NCBI RefSeq assembly: GCF_963855985.1
Contig: NC_087095.1
Location: 14,952,001-15,016,000 of the forward strand
Length of the DNA: 64,000 nt
Direction: 5' to 3'
DNA from: Ostrinia nubilalis
Lineage: Eukaryota > Arthropoda > Insecta > Lepidoptera > Crambidae
The position numbers and the translations under genes are program-made. This document shows, piece after piece, positions 1 to 12,500 of this stretch; position 1 is the first letter of the stretch, and each line of letters starts with the position of its first letter. Below the pieces are notes generated by a model. It made no database searches and was not told the origin of the DNA. It saw only the letters and a list, made by a program, of their open reading frames with translations.

Positions 1-271
1 CACTAAATATCGTGGTTATATGTAGAACTACTCCCAATATTGGTTAGCAAAAAATTGCGAACACAACACCACACTATTCTACACTGCATCTACTTAATAC
101 CATGGTATTGTTTTCAAATAAATAAAAATACATTCCTTTGGTCGAATAAGTGACATTGGGTCACCACTATGACCATATAAGCCATGATCATAAAATAAGC
201 AAGACCTATTTCATGCAACTAGCTAGTATAGCCATAGCAACCTTCAATAACTTTGAAATCAATCTCCACAG
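1..271. other. Intron sequence of myosin VI, no recognised element
   Basis: AT-rich sequence upstream of the first visible exon. I see no ORF or repeat shared with the rest of the window. Confidence 0.5.
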
Positions 272-534
272 CCAACCCGATCCTCGAAGCGTTCGGTAAC
301 GCGAAAACCACTCGGAACAACAACAGTTCCCGATTCGGCAAGTTCATGGAGGTTCACTTCAGCAACAAATACCAAGTCGTTGGTGGTCACATCTCGCACT
401 ACCTTCTGGAGAAGTCGCGTATTTGTACGCAGAGCGCTGAGGAGAGGAACTACCATGTGTTTTACTTGCTGTGCGCCGGCGCACCGCCAGAGCTGAGATC
501 AGCTTTGAATATCACCAAGCCGGATGACTACCAG
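272..534 (+). CDS. jar: Myosin VI exon 1 of window (switch I)
   Basis: The acceptor tctccacag precedes base 272 and the donor gtgggt follows 534. The exon enters with two bases of an Ala codon and ends on a codon boundary. It encodes [20 protein letters not shown] and on to KPDDYQ, the nucleotide-sensing switch I segment of the motor. Confidence 0.95.
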
Positions 535-3500
535 GTGGGTGTTGGATTTTGAGCCTTATTATCTTTGCAAAAAGGTAAGAAATTCTACAAAATCTTAGTC
601 AGGCTACGGAGTGTGTGTCGGCGCATCACCTTGAACATAACGCCGGATTACTACCAGGTTAGAAATCGCACAAAATCTTAGCATCCTCCTATTCCATCCG
701 CTTGATTCGGCAAGTTCATGGAGGTCCACTTCAGCAATAAATACCAAGTCGTAGGCGGTCAGAGCTGAGATCAGCTTTGAATATCACCAAGCCAGATGAC
801 TACGTGTGTTTAGGATATATGAATGTTAATGCCTTTAGAAGAAAGTTAGAAATCCCACAACACTTTAAGTCCTGGACCTGGGTCCATATAATGTGCCTTA
901 GTATCTTTGCAAGAAGGTTAAAAATTCCTCAAATTCATGAAACAAATGCTTTCCTTGCTGTACGTGCGTGCTACGAAGCCTTAAATAGCTATCCAGATAA
1001 GCTGGGACCTTGTTTTTGGGAAAAGATGGAAATGAAGCAAGAATCAAATTATGCGATTTTTACTATCCAGCCTAGAAGTGCCCAGCGATCTGCACCAAAG
1101 GGGATTATAAGGTAGTAGTAAGTGAATTTTAAACAATACAACAATCGGCAAAAATTCAGTGTATTGAAACGATTAAAATCTGTGTTTATGAACGTTACGC
1201 ACAGACATAAGAACTGTGAGTGTTATTTCTCAAAAGAAAATGACTGTGAAGTGAATTTTAAACAAAAACAATTGGCAAAAATCAGTGTATTGAAACTATC
1301 CAAAATTGTGTACATAATTATTATGACAATAGTGCAAACCCTAAAACTGTGTTATTTCTCTAAATAAATGACTAAGGTGAAGTGTATTTCAACAAAAACA
1401 ATCGGCAAAAAACCGTAAAAGACTGTGTTGTGCTTGGTTTAAAAAAAAAACACCTACCTACATAAATGACGGACGATTGTAAACTTCTAAAGAATGCAAT
1501 AAAAACCCGGCCCTGGGTAGCTCTCGGAGTAACCTAGGTACACTAATTGCAAAAACATTTTCAATTGACAGTACCTGAAGAATGGATGCACTCAATACTT
1601 CACGTCGGCAGCGTCGGAGAAGAAAATCACCGCGAGCCAGAAGTCCAAGCAGCAGACCGCTAAAGGTGGGCTTCGGGACCCCATACTGGATGACGTCGAA
1701 GACTTCCAGAGACTGCACCAGGTAAAATCGATTATTTACTTCCTAAAGAAGTTTTAACAACCCTTGACATCAAGTATTCACTTATTTTAAACCTAGGCGC
1801 AGACCACCGATTTTTAGTTGGCCGATAGTTGGGCCCGATTTTAATTTGTATGAAGAATCGGCCAAATCGAATCGGTGTAATGTGCGCACTTCCATACATG
1901 CCCATACTGATCGACTGCCCGACTAAACTATCGGTCGACGAAAAATCGATGGTCTGCTAATCAAATTTCTTGCGCTGATTCTTCTCAATGCTGGCCCATA
2001 TTACTGTCCGCAAACAGTGGTAGGGTTGGGACGTGTAAGAGTGCTCTTTGGGAGCTTACTTAATAAATGAACGATTGGATATGGAACCCGTGGGTTTCCA
2101 CGTGTCTAGTCCAGCTGCCCGCATTTTCCCATGATTTATGTGCAAAGTCCAGTTGTATTTCAAACCTTTTCTGACGCAAAATTCGGAACCTCATCGTCAA
2201 TGCGACAGAAACTTCGCACCTAGTAATTTATTGTCTCAGAAACATGAGTTAAATCAATTTTTTCTCCCATCAGGCACTAACCCGCGTCGGTCTAACAGAA
2301 GACGAAAAGAAGACGGTCTACTCGATAGTAGCTGCCGTCCTCCATCTTGGCAACATTGAGTTTGAAGAGGACACAGGACCGAGAGGCGGGTGTGGAGTCT
2401 CGCCTGCTTCAGAAAAGGCTTTGGCCACTGCTGCCTCCTTACTGGGGGTAGATGGAGGGGAATTAAGGATGGCTCTGGTGTCCAGACTTATGCAGAGTTC
2501 CAGAGGAGGCATCAAAGGAACTGCTATCATGTAAGTTGTGTCTTTTAGTGGGGTCTAAATCAGAAGCGGCTTTGGCCATTGCTGCTTCATTACTGGGGGG
2601 TAGATGGAGGAGAATTAAGGATGGCTCTGGTGTCCAGATTTATGCAGAGTTCCAGAGGAGGCATCAAAGGAACTGCTATCATGTAAGTTGTGTCTTTGTG
2701 CCTTATTAACTGAATCAAATGCGGCTCTGGCCACTGCTGCGTCTCTGCTAGGAGTAGATGGAGGGGAATTAAGGATGGCTCTGGTGTCCAGACTTATGCA
2801 GAGTTCGAGGGGAGGCATCAAAGGAACTGCTATCATGTAAGTTGTGTCTTTTAGTGGGGTCTAAATCAGAAGCGGCTTTGGCCATTGCTGCTTCATTACT
2901 GGGGGGTAGATGAGGAGAATTTAGGATGGCTCTTGTGTCCAGACTTATGCAGAACTTGAAGGGAGGCATCAAGTGGGACTGCTATCATGTAAGTTGTATC
3001 ATTGTGCCGTATTAACTGAATCAAATGCGGCTCTGGCCACTGCTGCCTCATTACTAGGGGTAGATGGAGGAGAATCAAGGATGGCTCTGGTGTCCAGACT
3101 TATGCAGAGTTCCAGGGGAGGAATCAAAGGAACTGCTATCATGTGAGTGGTATCTGTGCTTCTAACCAGCATCAGAAGTGGCTTTAGCCACTGCTGCATC
3201 TCTGCTAAGAGTAGATGGAGGAGAATTAAGGATGGCTCTGGTGTCCAGACTTATGCAGAGTTCGAGGGGAGGCATCAAGGGAACTGCTATCATGTAAGTT
3301 GTGTCTTTGTGCCTTATTAACTGAATCAAATGCGGATCTGGCTACTGCTGCCTCGTTACTGGGGGTAGATGGAGGAGAATTAAGGATGGCTCTGGTGTCT
3401 AGACTTATGCACAGTTCCAGGGGAGGCATCAAAGGAACTGATATCGTGTAAGTTGTGTCTTTTAGTGGGGTCTAAATCAGAAGCGGCTTTGGCCACTGCT

Positions 3501-6500
3501 GCATCTCTGCTAGGAGTAGATGGAGGGGAATTAAGGATGGCTCTGGTGTCCAGACTTATGCAGAATTCCAGGGGAGGAATCAAAGGAACTGCTATCATGT
3601 AAGTAGTGTCTTTTAGTGGGGTCTGATCAGTATCAGAAGCGGCCTTGGCCACCGTTACATCTCTGCCAAGAGTAGATTAGGAGAACTGAGGATGGCTCTG
3701 CTGTCCAGACTTATGCAGAATTCCAGGGGAGGAATCAAAGGAACTCCTATTATGTAAGTTGTCTTCCGAAGCGGTTTGATTGACCAATACGTCTAGTATA
3801 GTGGTACAAATCTAATGATATAAAAAATAATTAATATTAACAAAAGTATATTCAAACAATGTGAGCCTTTTGTCAAAAAATATGTTTTTTAATATTCATA
3901 ATATGTCTTTAACTGGTGAATACCAGCCAGCTCTGAAAAATAACTTCGATTTTCGAACTTCTTTTTGCGAATCCAAAATTGGACTCTATTCCCAATCTAC
4001 CAAGATCTCTTTTTAATTGCAGGGTGCCGTTAAAGACGTACGAAGCGAACAACGCTCGGGACGCGCTCGCCAAAGCGGTATACAGCCGTCTGTTCGACTA
4101 CATCGTGCATCGCATCAACACCAGTATCCCTTTCCAGGCGTCTGCGTACTATATCGGTGTACTGGATATTGCTGGGTTTGGTGAGATAATCTTGTTTTTA
4201 AATCTAGGCCTTATTACTTTGATATTTAGGTTAGAAATACTGATAAGGAATCAATAAGATGTGGACATGTTTCTAAATGTAATTTTTAAAGAGTATATAG
4301 ATCGTTTTATCCACGAAGACGCGCCTTGCCAATTTTTGGTTGAGGGAAGCGCGGGGTGCGGGGAGTGTGATCCGAGCAATCCGAACGTCATTATTGTAGT
4401 GTGCGTGTGCACTCATGGATAATTTAGCGTGTATCGATAACACTCAAACATTAGCGGAATGGTGAATGGTGGGACGTGTATTTGTGGATGAAACGATCTA
4501 CAGCCGACACTAGCCCATGTTAACATGGTCATATAAATGGTATGGTGAAGTCAGAAAATTGATATGAAGATATCAATTTTCTGACTTCACCATACCATTT
4601 AATTATTTATTTTTCATACAAATCGGATTTTATAAAATTTATTTTGTATGAAAATTAAAAAAAATAAAATGATGATATCAAAATTCTGACTTCACCATAC
4701 CATTTATATGCCCACGTTAACATGGGCTAGTGTCGGCTCATATACCCATTTACCTAACACCCTGTATATCTCTGTTAACCCCTCCAAACGCAAGCATATT
4801 ATTTAGCTTGATTGAAAAACTCCTAATTTAAGCGGGTTCACAATAGAGTATCTAGAGTTTGACGGGGTTCGAACTAGCGTTTGGCAATTCCGATGCCGAC
4901 ACCATAAGGGCTATTGTCGCCTCATTCCAAAAAATATTGCACCACGTAACGTCCATTAACTGTAAGTATTTGCCGCAGAGTACTTCCAAATGAACAGCTT
5001 CGAGCAGTTCTGCATCAACTACTGCAACGAGAAGCTGCAGCAGTTCTTCAACGAGCGCATCCTCAAGAACGAACAGGACCTCTACCGCCGCGAAGGACTC
5101 AATGTTCCAGAAATTCGCTTTGTGGACAACCAGGACTGCATCGGTAAGGCACGCTTCATCATCATCATCATCATCATCATTTCAGCTACAGGACGTTCAA
5201 GGACTCCCCCATTGATTTTCACATCACCTTCTTTCATCATTATCTGGTCATATTCGTCATTGAAGGAACACGGCCCCCTCCAATTTCATTGGCCTAAACT
5301 CCCTATGCTGATCATACGGGGTTACTTTCGCATATTTCTCATTTAGTTATCTCCTTGGAAAGACCCCACTCTTTCTTTCTCTCGCGACCTATTTAAGAGT
5401 AGGCGCACACCGTTGATTTTTCGTCGGCCGATAGTTTAGTCGGGCTGTTGATCAGTATGGGCATATATGGAAGTGCGCACACTACGCCGATTCGATTTGG
5501 CCGATTCTTCATACAATTTGAAATCGGGCACAACTATCGGCCAACTAAAAATCAACGGTGTGCGCCTACTCTTACTCTGTCTGAACCACACAGCTTCTAT
5601 ACAACTGAAAAAACTTTTCTCACTAGAAATTATATCGTTTCTCGGATATATTTATTTCAGAAATAATCTCCAACTCGATGAATAGGTATATTTCTTACAA
5701 ATTGAATTTATTCGGCAGAATCCTCTAAAACCACATATCCAAAATTTTGCATTTACCTGAAAGCTACATACAAAGATCATACAATAAAGTGGTATATTTT
5801 CTAACAGATTTGATCGAAAGCAAGAACCACGGCGTTTTCCACTTGCTGGACGAAGAATCGAAACTGCCGAAACCTGAGTTTGGACACTTCACTCACTCGG
5901 TGCACAAACAACTGGGAACCAACAATAACAGGTATTATTCTTGTTACTAACAATACAGTCACTATTTGGGTTGTTGTTCCATATACTCTACTACGAATTC
6001 ATTAGACGTCACTCTCAACAGTCTGGAATAGAAAGTGCCAGTCATAGTGATGGGTGATATGAACATTGATTTGCTGGATTTGACTCCCTGCGCCACACAT
6101 ACAGTATACCAATGTTTAATGGCGGAACACGGCCTCCTTCCGGCTATCAATGCCCCAACTAGAGGGAAAGCGTGCTTAGATCACGCCTTTGTTAGATCAT
6201 CTAGAACAGCTATACTCAACCTGCGGCCCGCGGGCCGCATGTGGCCCGCCGGGCCTTTATCAGTGGCCCGCGTACACTCAGAGATAATTGTATACTATTT
6301 TGAATTTCGCGCCCATTCGCGACGCGTCGGCGAAATAGTGCACGAGCAGCAGAGAAAAACAATAGGTAACTAGATAGCCGGCCGCGGTCGGCGGTGCGTT
6401 CCATCCAGTGAGTGTTTGGCAGAAAGGGAGGTCCGCGAGCGGGAATCCCTCTTCTACGTGAGCGCGTGTCGTTCTGTTTGCCGGTTGCAACTTGTTTTGA

Positions 6501-9500
6501 GTTTGACTTATTGAAGTTGTTCAGTGTTTCGTTATTGTTTTAATTTAAAAACAATGTCAGGAGTATCTTCTAAGTATAAACGAAAGATATCTGATGAAAA
6601 TAGATTGTTTCAAGATGAGTGGGAAACTGAATATTTTGTTGTGCCTAACAAAAACAGTGCAGCTACTTGTTTGATATGTCGTGAAAGTATTACATTGAAG
6701 AAATACAATATTTCTCGTCATTTTACTACAAAACATAATTCGTTCAACGACACGTTTCCTCCTGGATCGTCTTTAAGAAATGAAAAATTGCAGTTTTTTA
6801 AGAGATCATTAAATCAACAACAGAATGTTATGTCTGTTGCATTGTCACAAAACTCCGCGGTAACTAAGGCATCATACGAAATTTGTTACATTCTTGGTAA
6901 GCATATGAAACCTTTTACAGATGCAGAAATCGTAAAAGAATGCTTTGTTAGTGCTGCTGATATACTTTTTGATAAATGAAGAATGTTCACTAATTTTGTT
7001 TTTTAGCTTTCTGTATTCTCTGTTAAAAATAAAAAATACACGTGAAAGAATTATTTCGGTACGTCAATTAGTTTCCAAGATATTGAATTTTAAAAGTGCG
7101 GGCGGCGGCCGGCCCACCATTTTATGCGCGTGACGTCATATTACAACGACTGGCTCATATTTGTATGGGTGGAATCTTGCAAACTGAATTAAGACCCACT
7201 TCCAGGCAACCGATTAAGCTGAAATTTCGCAAACACATGTGATTTGGATGACCATGCAATATTATGATGACATGGAGCTGATCTGATGATGGAGCTGGAA
7301 GGTGGCCATAGGAACTCTATAATAAAACGACTTAAATGCATCGAGTTTGGGCTCGTTCGTTTTGTATTGATGAGTATTTTAATTCTATATAGTAATCGGG
7401 GTCTAATGATGGAGCTGGAAGGTAATTCGCAATAAAATGACACAATCGCATCAAGTTTGGGTTTGGTTCAATTTTAATTTCTGTGATGGGTCTGGGTGTT
7501 AATATGTATAATAAGTTTGTATTTACAAAAAAAAATTATGTAAGTATGTTTATATCCGTTTTCTAGTGAGCGGACGCTGTGAATGTACGTCACACGGGGT
7601 CACGTGACCGTCGGCGGGACTCAATATTTAAGCGAACTTTGAATGCCTATAAAATCATAACTACTGGGTATTTTTGAATGAAATAAAAACTAATATATTT
7701 GTAAATGTAAAAGCTTAACTGTAACATAGGTTTCAAGTGATTTTGCATACCTAGTAACATTCTCAATTCAGTAACAAGAAACAAATACTAGCTGATATAA
7801 AAAAAATACAGCTTTCCGACTCAACCTGTACGAGGCGTATTGAAGACATTTCTAAATATATTCATGAAGATGTTTTGGATAACCTGAGAAAGTGCAAGTT
7901 TTTTAGTTTGGCTTTCGATTCCAGTACCGATATTTCAGCTACATCGCAATGCTCGTTGTTTGTTAGATATTGTACCGAGAATAATCTAATTGTCGAACAA
8001 TTTTTGAAATTTTTATCAATGAAAGGTCAAACCCGAGGCATAGATTACCTTGATACTATTTGCAATTATTTAGAGCAGAATGATATTGACATTAAAAAAA
8101 TTGTGTGTGTTTGTACAGATGGCTGTCCTTCAATGACTGGGTCCGAAAATGGATTTATTGCGTTGTTTAAGAAAAAATATAATTTAACTAATTTAGTGAC
8201 ATTTCACTGCTTTATCCATCAAGAAAACTTGATCGCGCGTGCTGTGAATCCCGATTTAGAAGCAGTAATGAAGACAGTAATCAATATTGTCAATTATATA
8301 CGAGCAAAAGAATTGAACCACAGAAAATTTACAAGTCTTTTGGAAGAATTAAAAAGCGAGTATAGCGACGTCCTTTTACATACCTCGGTGCGATGGCTTA
8401 GTAGAGGAAAAGTTTTGGAAAGGTTTTTTTCTTTACGCCATGAAATAATGCTTTTTTTAGACCAAAATAATAAAATTTACCCTGAATTACAACAGGATGA
8501 ATGGTGGTGTCTTTTAGCTTTTCTTTGTGATATCACAGAAAAATTAAATAATGTGAATCAGAGTTTGCAAGGTAAGGATAAGATAGTCTCCAATATGGCC
8601 AATACAGTATTTGCTTTTGAAGAAAAGATAAGTATTTTTTATAAAGAATTACAGAACAAAAATCTGCAAAATTTTTCCACTATGTTAAAGACCACAGAAG
8701 ACCTTTCCAACATTTCTGAGAAAAACTGTGTTATATTTTTGGATTATATAACTGCACTGTTAAACGAGTTCCAAAAAAGATTTCAGGATCTAAGAAAAAT
8801 AAGAAAATGTTTGTTACTGGTAGAAAATCCATGGCATTTAGAAACAACAACTATTGGTGAGTTGGCTTCAGTTTTAAACTGTAATTATTCACAGTTGTTT
8901 GATGAATTCATCGATTTTAAAAATGACACCAACCTAGAAGTTCTGTTTAAAGAAAAAAGGGAAAACAAAGAATATGTAGAATTTTGGAGCATTGTTCCCC
9001 AAAAATATAAAATGGTTCAGAGAAGTGCCCAAACCTTATTAACATTTTTTGGGTCTACGTACCTGTGTGAGTCGTCATTCTCAAAAATGAAATACATAAA
9101 GAACTTGTATAGGAACAAACTTACAGATTCTCACCTGGATGATGTAATAAGGTTAGCGTGCAGCGACAAGCCAGATCTGGACAAAGTAATGAAAAAGCGT
9201 TCACAGTTTCAAACATCACATTGAATGATTTACATCTGTTATTACTATTTTTCAAAATTTTAGTTTCTGTCTTATCGTTATCTTGGCTAATATTTTTAAT
9301 TTTATTGTAACTACCTTCACTTTCTCGACCATTAAAGTAATTTTGGAAAACTAATTCTTTTTACTCCTAAATTATTTCTGCTTGCGGCCCGCGACATCAT
9401 GACTAAACCGTGTTTGTGGCCCGTATAAAAAAAAGGTTGAGTACCGCTGATCTAGAACATCAGTGCTTGGGATAATCTGCCGGTCTTCAATCACAGATCA

Positions 9501-12500
9501 CGACATTGTACTCTTGGGTCTCAACAATATAAAAAAAGAGACTACTGTCAGGAATAGAGTGAAGCTCAAAATAGATTACTATAAGATTGTCGAAGAGGTT
9601 GAACTTCTAGACTGGGCTCAGGTCACCTCCAGCAACGAGATCGACGAGGCTGTATCACAATTTCACAATCTGATCACGGACATAGTTCGCAGACATACTC
9701 AGGAGGTCAAAGTAAGCCGCACAAAATTCAACATAAAGCCGTGGGTAACTCCGGGCCTAATCCGATGCATAAAGCACCGGGACTCTTTGCACTCGCAGGT
9801 AAGACTGTTTCCTGATAACGATCAACTTAAGAAAACGTACACCCGATACAGAAACTTTTGTTCTCAGATTCTGCACAAACGGAAAACCGATTACGAGAGG
9901 CGTGAGCTAGAAAATAACAAAAAAAATCCCAAGGCACTTTGGAGAGTGATCAAAGACATCTGCCAAATACCGACACAAGATAGCGAAAACCAAGAACTGT
10001 TAACATCTAAAGAAAATCCAAAGTTATCAATGGACTGCTGCAATGAACATTTTGTATCTGTGGGCAAAAAACTGGCAGACAAAATACTCAAAAGGCTCTG
10101 TAAAACTGAAGATAATCTCTGCCAGAGCGTGAGTCTTCGAGGCGGGCCAGCGGATTCTCTGTTCCTGTATCCAGCCAACGAAGAGGAAATAAGCGACCTA
10201 ATCTTAAACCTTGATAACTATAAGGCACCGGGTGCGGACGGACTGCAACCTGTATTACTAAAACAAATTAGGAAACATATTCTAAAGCCGCTAACATACA
10301 TTTGCAACCTAAGCATGGAGTCTGGACGTTTCCCGAGTGATTGGAAAACGGCAGTTGTAACACCCATCCACAAGAATGGCCTAAAGGAAATACCCGATAA
10401 TTACAGGCCAATCTCTTTGCTGCCGATTACTTCAAAAATACTTGAAAAAATTGTGAACAGCCGCTTGGTAAAGTTTATTGAAAAGCACCACCTGCTTTCG
10501 GACCAGCAGTTTGGGTTTAGACATGGCAGATCCACTGAACAGGCTACTGAGTTGCTTACTGACATTGTCTCTTCCAATCTTGATAAGGGCCTTCGGTCAC
10601 TTGCTGTGTTCCTAGACTTAGCCAAGGCATTTGACACAGTCTCGATACCGATACTACTAAAAAAACTACAATGTCTTGGTGTAAGGGGTACTCCACTTGC
10701 CTGGTTCGTCAGCTACTTAACAGGCAGACAGCAATTCGTCAGGGTTGGGGGAGGCAGTGTCAGCCAACACTTGCCGGTCAACTTCGGTGTTCCTCAAGGT
10801 AGCGTCCTGGGCCCAACATTGTTCACCCTATACATAAACGATGTCCTGGAACTTTGCATACCGCAATCCAACGCCATTTGTTATGCTGATGACACTGTCC
10901 TTATTTTCCACGGGAAGGACTGGAATGACACCATGGGGGCTGCTGAGACTGGGATGAGCATCCTGTCCAACTGGCTCGACAACAATCTCCTGACTCTTAA
11001 CGTCAAAAAAACCAACTTTATCATGTTCCAAATTAACCGCGTTAATATCCCGGACAACACATCGATGAAGATCCATAGCATTGATTGCCATGCTTCTATG
11101 TCACCTACGAATGACTGCAACTGCAGTAGGATTGACAGAGTAGAGTCTGCTAGGTACCTTGGCATAATTATTGATCAACAATTGAAGTTCAAAGAACAGA
11201 TTGCGCTGCTCTCTAAAAGGACACGAAAGTATATATACTTGATGAAACTACTACGAAGTTGCGCACCTATGGACATTAGTAGAATGGTATATGTATCACT
11301 CTGCCAATCTCTGTTGCAGTACTGTGTTGGCATTTGGGGTTGTGCTGCTAAGACCATCATGATCGAACTTGAGCGGGCTCAGAGGGCTGTTCTGAAGGTG
11401 TTACTTGGCAAACCACGAAGATTCCCCACAGACGAGCTATATGTAGAGGCCAAAGTCCTTAGCGTCCGGCAACTTTATGTCCTGGGAGCACTTACGAATG
11501 CGTATAAAAGCAAGTCCATTCACCTGTATAAGAGCAGGAATAATACTTACCGTTTACCCACTCCCATGATCAGAACTACTTTTGGACGTCGTTTTAGTCG
11601 ATTTCTCCATGCACACATATTTAATAAAGTTAGCAAAATCATCACAATACCCGAAACGCTATTCGAAGCCAAAATTAAGTTCAAGAGATGGATAGGTGAA
11701 TTAACTTACTCAGAAACCGAAAATCTTTTAATTAATTAGAACTTTTTAGGAACCACAGACAAAAAAAAAAAAACACATAAACACACAATATGCTGGTGTT
11801 CTAATGTTACGCACTGTTTTATTTTATTTATTTTTGGTTTATTCTTTCCCTTTTCCTTTTTTTTTTGTTTATATAGACTGTTTCACTACACCTAGGTATA
11901 GCTGAACTGTACCGCGCTGTGCCAGTCACTTTAATTTTGCAAACTGCACTGTTTGGGCCACCAAGATACAGGCTATGCCTAGTTTGGGGCCCACTGTTAT
12001 TGATATACATCTTGCTCTTTTTTCTTACTGTTATTGTTAACACATCTTGCCTTTATAATTTACGCTTCTAAATAATATATTAGAAACTTTTATTAGAAAC
12101 TTTTATATAATCCGTCCCAAAAGATAAGGAGACATATTGAGTGCCCCATAAGGGCTACCTTTTTTTATTTACTATATTTTGACGTTCATAAGTGCCACTT
12201 GTGGTCTAAATTGAATAAATATTTTTGATTTTGTATGTATACAGTCGGCGTCAAATAGTTCGTGACACCCAAAGTAGCCAAATAATTCGCAACGTGTCTT
12301 TGTTACAGTTGGAATAAGGTTGTGTTGTCAACATTTGGCCACTTTGGGCGTCACGAAGTTCACGAAATATTTGACGCGGACTGTATAAGTTTTTCATAGC
12401 TTAGAACTAAACGTCAAGGTATAAAAAGGCCCATTTATATTAATTTTAGCAGCCTGGATATTGAACTTCTACAGGGTGAAATTGATATCATCATTTTAAT

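Larger units (their letters stand above)
6207..9449 (+). mobile_element. hAT transposon inserted in the LINE ORF, 8-bp TSD ATCTAGAA
   Basis: The left end is CAGCTATACTCAACC at 6207; the right end reads GGTTGAGTACCGCTG, ending at 9449. Target duplication atctagaa lies at 6199-6206 and 9450-9457. Both ends have ggcccgc-rich subterminal sequence. It carries its own transposase and in turn hosts a 787-bp element at 6978-7764. Confidence 0.92.
6035..11739 (+). pseudogene. LINE ORF2: APE endonuclease and reverse transcriptase, interrupted
   Basis: Bases 6035-6206 encode the endonuclease segment [15 protein letters not shown]. Bases 9458-11739 give the remainder: end of the endonuclease ([13 protein letters not shown]), linker, and reverse transcriptase with [56 protein letters not shown] and the catalytic YADDT near 10882. 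An in-frame TAG at 6029-6031, the 5' truncation and the 3.2-kb hAT insertion make it non-functional as it stands. The reverse-transcriptase part is open over 750 codons, so insertion is not old. Clade assignment (CR1/Jockey group) is from motif style only. Confidence 0.85.
5945..12110 (+). mobile_element. Non-LTR retrotransposon (CR1/Jockey group), 5'-truncated, interrupted by a hAT
   Basis: The LINE occupies 5945-6206 and 9458 to about 12110 in intron 6, in the sense direction of myosin VI. Its coding part resumes in the same frame on the far side of the hAT insertion once one copy of the duplicated target is discounted. The 5' limit is approximate. The 3' region has an A-run at 11760 and AT-rich sequence; the exact end is uncertain. 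Confidence 0.8.

Noticed and set aside
777..1115. 112-codon ORF in intron 1
   Set aside because: Its first codons are a decayed copy of exon 1 and the rest is intron-like repeat; no splice logic or protein features.
7875..9224. Host gene related to GTF2IRD2/ZBED proteins
   Set aside because: Lies between hAT ends with an 8-bp target duplication and inside a LINE; it is the element's own transposase.
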